Below are positions 61,760-64,000 of a stretch of DNA of 64,000 bases, one piece after another; position 1 is the stretch's first letter, and each line of letters begins with the position of its first letter. Source of the DNA: Tubiluchus corallicola (Eukaryota > Priapulida > Priapulimorpha > Priapulimorphida > Tubiluchidae); contig JAQGDQ010000036.1 of NCBI GenBank assembly GCA_030141605.1, forward strand, positions 310,001-374,000, in the 5' to 3' direction. Under the pieces are notes generated by a model, which worked only from the letters and a program-made list of their open reading frames with translations, ran no database searches and was not told the origin of the DNA. A program made the position numbers and the translations under genes.

Positions 61760-62950
61760 TGGTAAGTTGAAATTTACTTTTTTACGAATGTTTTACCTAT
61801 AGAAACTGATGAGACAATTAAATTAGATTTTTTGCCTCTCGTGTTGTTGAGCCATGCTAGATGCATTAATTTTCAGTTCAGTTTTATTTGCACAAATACA
61901 TACAATGTACATTGGCGAAGCAATACACGTTAAATACTACACGTTATAATAGGCTGTGTGTAAAGTTGTTTTCATAGACAAATGTTAAGATATGGTATAC
62001 TGATAGCGATACAAAAATCACAGTTCCATAAAAATTGTATAATTTAGCAATGAAAAAAGAAAAATGACTTAAAAGATGTTTCTAGCTAAGTAGCATCCTC
62101 AGTTCAATTCAATTGCTTTAAGGTATCTTTGAGAAGAGACCGCAACTGAGTTCAACTCTAGGTCTCTATACCTTTGTAAGGTAAAATTGTAAGATACGCT
62201 TTCACATCGACCTCTTTCCCAGTCTGGAAGGCACTTATCTCTAAGTGTAAGCCTAAAATTATAGTTAGCAGTTCAACCCTCGCCTAAAAGTTAGCGGCTC
62301 TTCATCTAAGAAACTAAACTAAAAACATCCTATGTAAAATCCCTCCTGTTGTCTGTATGCTCTAAGTTTAAAGCTATTATGACCAGAAGTTGATGTGTTT
62401 TTTATGTAAACATAAATTCATTTTTCAACACAGAATTAACAGTGGATCAGCGTAATTGCTTAACTAGAGCTTTTCAGCTTGTAATTGTATATAAAATTTT
62501 TGCACATAAAATTTACAATGTAACTGTGTAACACTGCAGAGTGCAGAGAGCCTGCAAAATGCTGTATAAAAGGCATAAATAAAACGACTGCCATTAATCA
62601 ATGCAAAAATATTACAAACTGATTATGATTCCACTAGATCTAGTTACTAATCATTGGCATTTTACAATGCTAATACTTATTCCACATTAGATAATCAGCA
62701 AATACCTCTTTGTTGCTATTAAAGTTAACATGCTTTAAAAGATCCTAGTATTTATATTATTTAATGCTTCATAAGCAAAGACATCTTGCTTCACTCAACG
62801 TACTAATGCCATATTATGATTGTAGCCATTACACGAAACATAATTTTTTTATTAACCAGCTGATATGATCACAACGTAACTGCAACACAAATCCAAATTT
62901 CTTTAACAGACCATAAGATTGAGAAAGCAATTTCTCTCCAAAAAAGGAAA
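61760..62950. other. Intergenic, no gene seen
   Basis: AT-rich sequence with no supported coding region. Confidence 0.45.
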
Positions 62951-63400
62951 CAATACTGTTATTGCAGAAGGTTCACAACTACCTCAAGTTTTTCAGGAGG
63001 GATTGTTCCCATCATACTTATTGCATTACCTCTTTGCAGAGCAATGAATAAACATTGGAATAAAAACTTATTGATCTAATCTCCCTTGTGGCAAGCTGGA
63101 TGCCTTTGCCTGAGGCACTAAGGAATCTCTTCCCTTCAATACCACGAGTGTCAAAGGTTTCAATAGCAATCAGCACAAAATGGAATGTTGCCGAAATGTA
63201 TTTAGTATGTTTTCTAATTGAGCCACATGCCCTGTAGGGCTAGCTGAAGCAGCTAAATCTGAAAGTTCTAATGCATTCATACAAGTGAAATTCCAAAGAA
63301 ATGAACAACTTCGGTCCAAATTAAAGTAATTCATTCAGGCCTTTTGTTGTCTGAACTGGACAAACCCTAAAGTGAGCTCTAAAACTGAGAGAACATGACC
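62950..63400 (-). mobile_element. Decayed LINE 3' end
   Basis: Minus-strand frames read NFTCMNALELSDLAASASPT (about 63300), then TFHFVLIAIETFDTRGIEGK with RFLSASGKGIQLATREIR (about 63200-63080). After a frameshift comes RGNAISMMGTIPPEKLE (about 63030-62985). This follows the C-terminal tail shared by many invertebrate LINE proteins (a VETLG-type stretch, then LQRGNAxxxxGTxP). It is broken by stops and shifts, and no reverse transcriptase core is present in the window. Confidence 0.6.
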
Positions 63401-63529
63401 ATAGGGATGCATCAAATATTTGGATCACCAATTTTTTTCCGAATATCGTCTGGTATAAAAATATGATCTAGAAAATTCGATTGCAATTACAAAAACATTT
63501 GGTGAACTTCGGTATACTAAAGTTACTTT

Positions 63530-63730
63530 TTAATAACTGTGATATTCAATGAAAATTATATTAAACAAGCCGAATATTCGATTATAGTGCTTATAAAAAG
63601 TTACCTGTAAAAAACTGGTAAAAACAGCGAACTCGACACAACGGCTGATATGTTGCTTTCTGTTTTGGTCAGATTGGTTTCTGTATGTTAACTCCAAAAA
63701 TGATATGCTCCGTCGAATGCGCAGTGTCAT
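63530..63730 (-). other. Unassigned open frame with a donor-like end
   Basis: An ATG-initiated minus-strand stretch (ATG about 63725) runs about 40 codons to CAG|GTAACT at about 63604. It matches no family I recognise and could be a chance open frame next to a LINE. Confidence 0.15.
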
Positions 63731-64000
63731 GTGTTATACATGACGAAATAAATCAATGAGAACTCGAACTAGTAAACAATTATATTGCAGTTTTGATTAT
63801 ATACTGTTTGTATTGATTGTACAAAACAGTTTGAATAGTTTTCTAAAAGAATTAGGGCAGCTTTTAAAGTTACTTTCCTACCTAACCAATAAATTAAAAC
63901 ACTAATTTAAAATGATAAAGTGTTACAGAGTTTATAATTCTTTTCATTTGGAATTACAAGAAAATTTGGTTCAGTTTCGGTAAAAAAATTCCACTCGGCT

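Noticed and set aside
1-64000. CRISPR array, operon, phage or bacterial defence or toxin system
   Set aside because: Introns, poly(A) signals, SINEs and animal proteins show a eukaryotic chromosome; no such array or cluster is present.

Overview
The window is a strongly AT-rich stretch of an animal nuclear chromosome. Genes are split by GT-AG introns of a few hundred bases to several kb, the non-coding DNA is full of microsatellites and decayed transposons, and the recognisable proteins are metazoan. The species is not resolved; an invertebrate is most likely, because the ESRP gene ends in a fourth complete RNA-binding domain that I believe vertebrate copies lack. There is no operon, phage, CRISPR array or bacterial gene cluster.

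Four protein genes can be assembled. (1) About 3.9-5.8 kb, plus strand: an intronless coding region for a C/EBP-gamma-type bZIP factor (149 aa) with a probable poly(A) signal. (2) 38.06 down to 10.44 kb, minus strand: a 13-exon ESRP (epithelial splicing regulatory protein, fusilli) gene of about 692 codons with four quasi-RRMs. Every splice junction keeps frame; only the donor of exon 3 is ambiguous. (3) 49.52 down to 42.96 kb, minus strand: a 5-exon class II aldolase/adducin-head protein (294 aa) with a mitochondrial-type leader and the HxH...H metal-site histidines. (4) 61.49 down to 54.07 kb, minus strand: a 7-exon ORC6 gene (262 aa), including a short first exon that a simple ORF scan misses.

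Between and inside these genes lie transposon remnants. There are decayed LINE reverse transcriptase copies at 28.97-30.33 kb (ESRP intron 2), 45.2-47.3 kb (aldolase intron 3), 60.9-61.1 kb (ORC6 intron 1) and 62.95-63.4 kb, and a dead Tc1/mariner transposase at 51.75-52.7 kb. Two short hAT-like MITEs with imperfect 8-bp target duplications sit at 8.51-8.85 and 48.43-48.71 kb. A 705-bp element bounded by inverted minisatellite arrays lies at 39.4-40.1 kb. A tRNA-derived SINE (31.3 kb) and a 5S-rRNA-derived sequence (40.4-40.5 kb) complete the set. Simple repeats include a pair of mutually complementary (TTA)n/(TAA)n blocks just upstream of ESRP exon 6.

The genes do not form one pathway: a stress-type bZIP factor, an epithelial splicing regulator, a metabolic enzyme-like protein and a replication-origin subunit. 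I found no convincing new multi-gene system. The most unusual items are the four-qRRM ESRP, the bacterial-type aldolase with a predicted mitochondrial leader, the 5S-derived sequence and the hairpin-forming ESRP intron.
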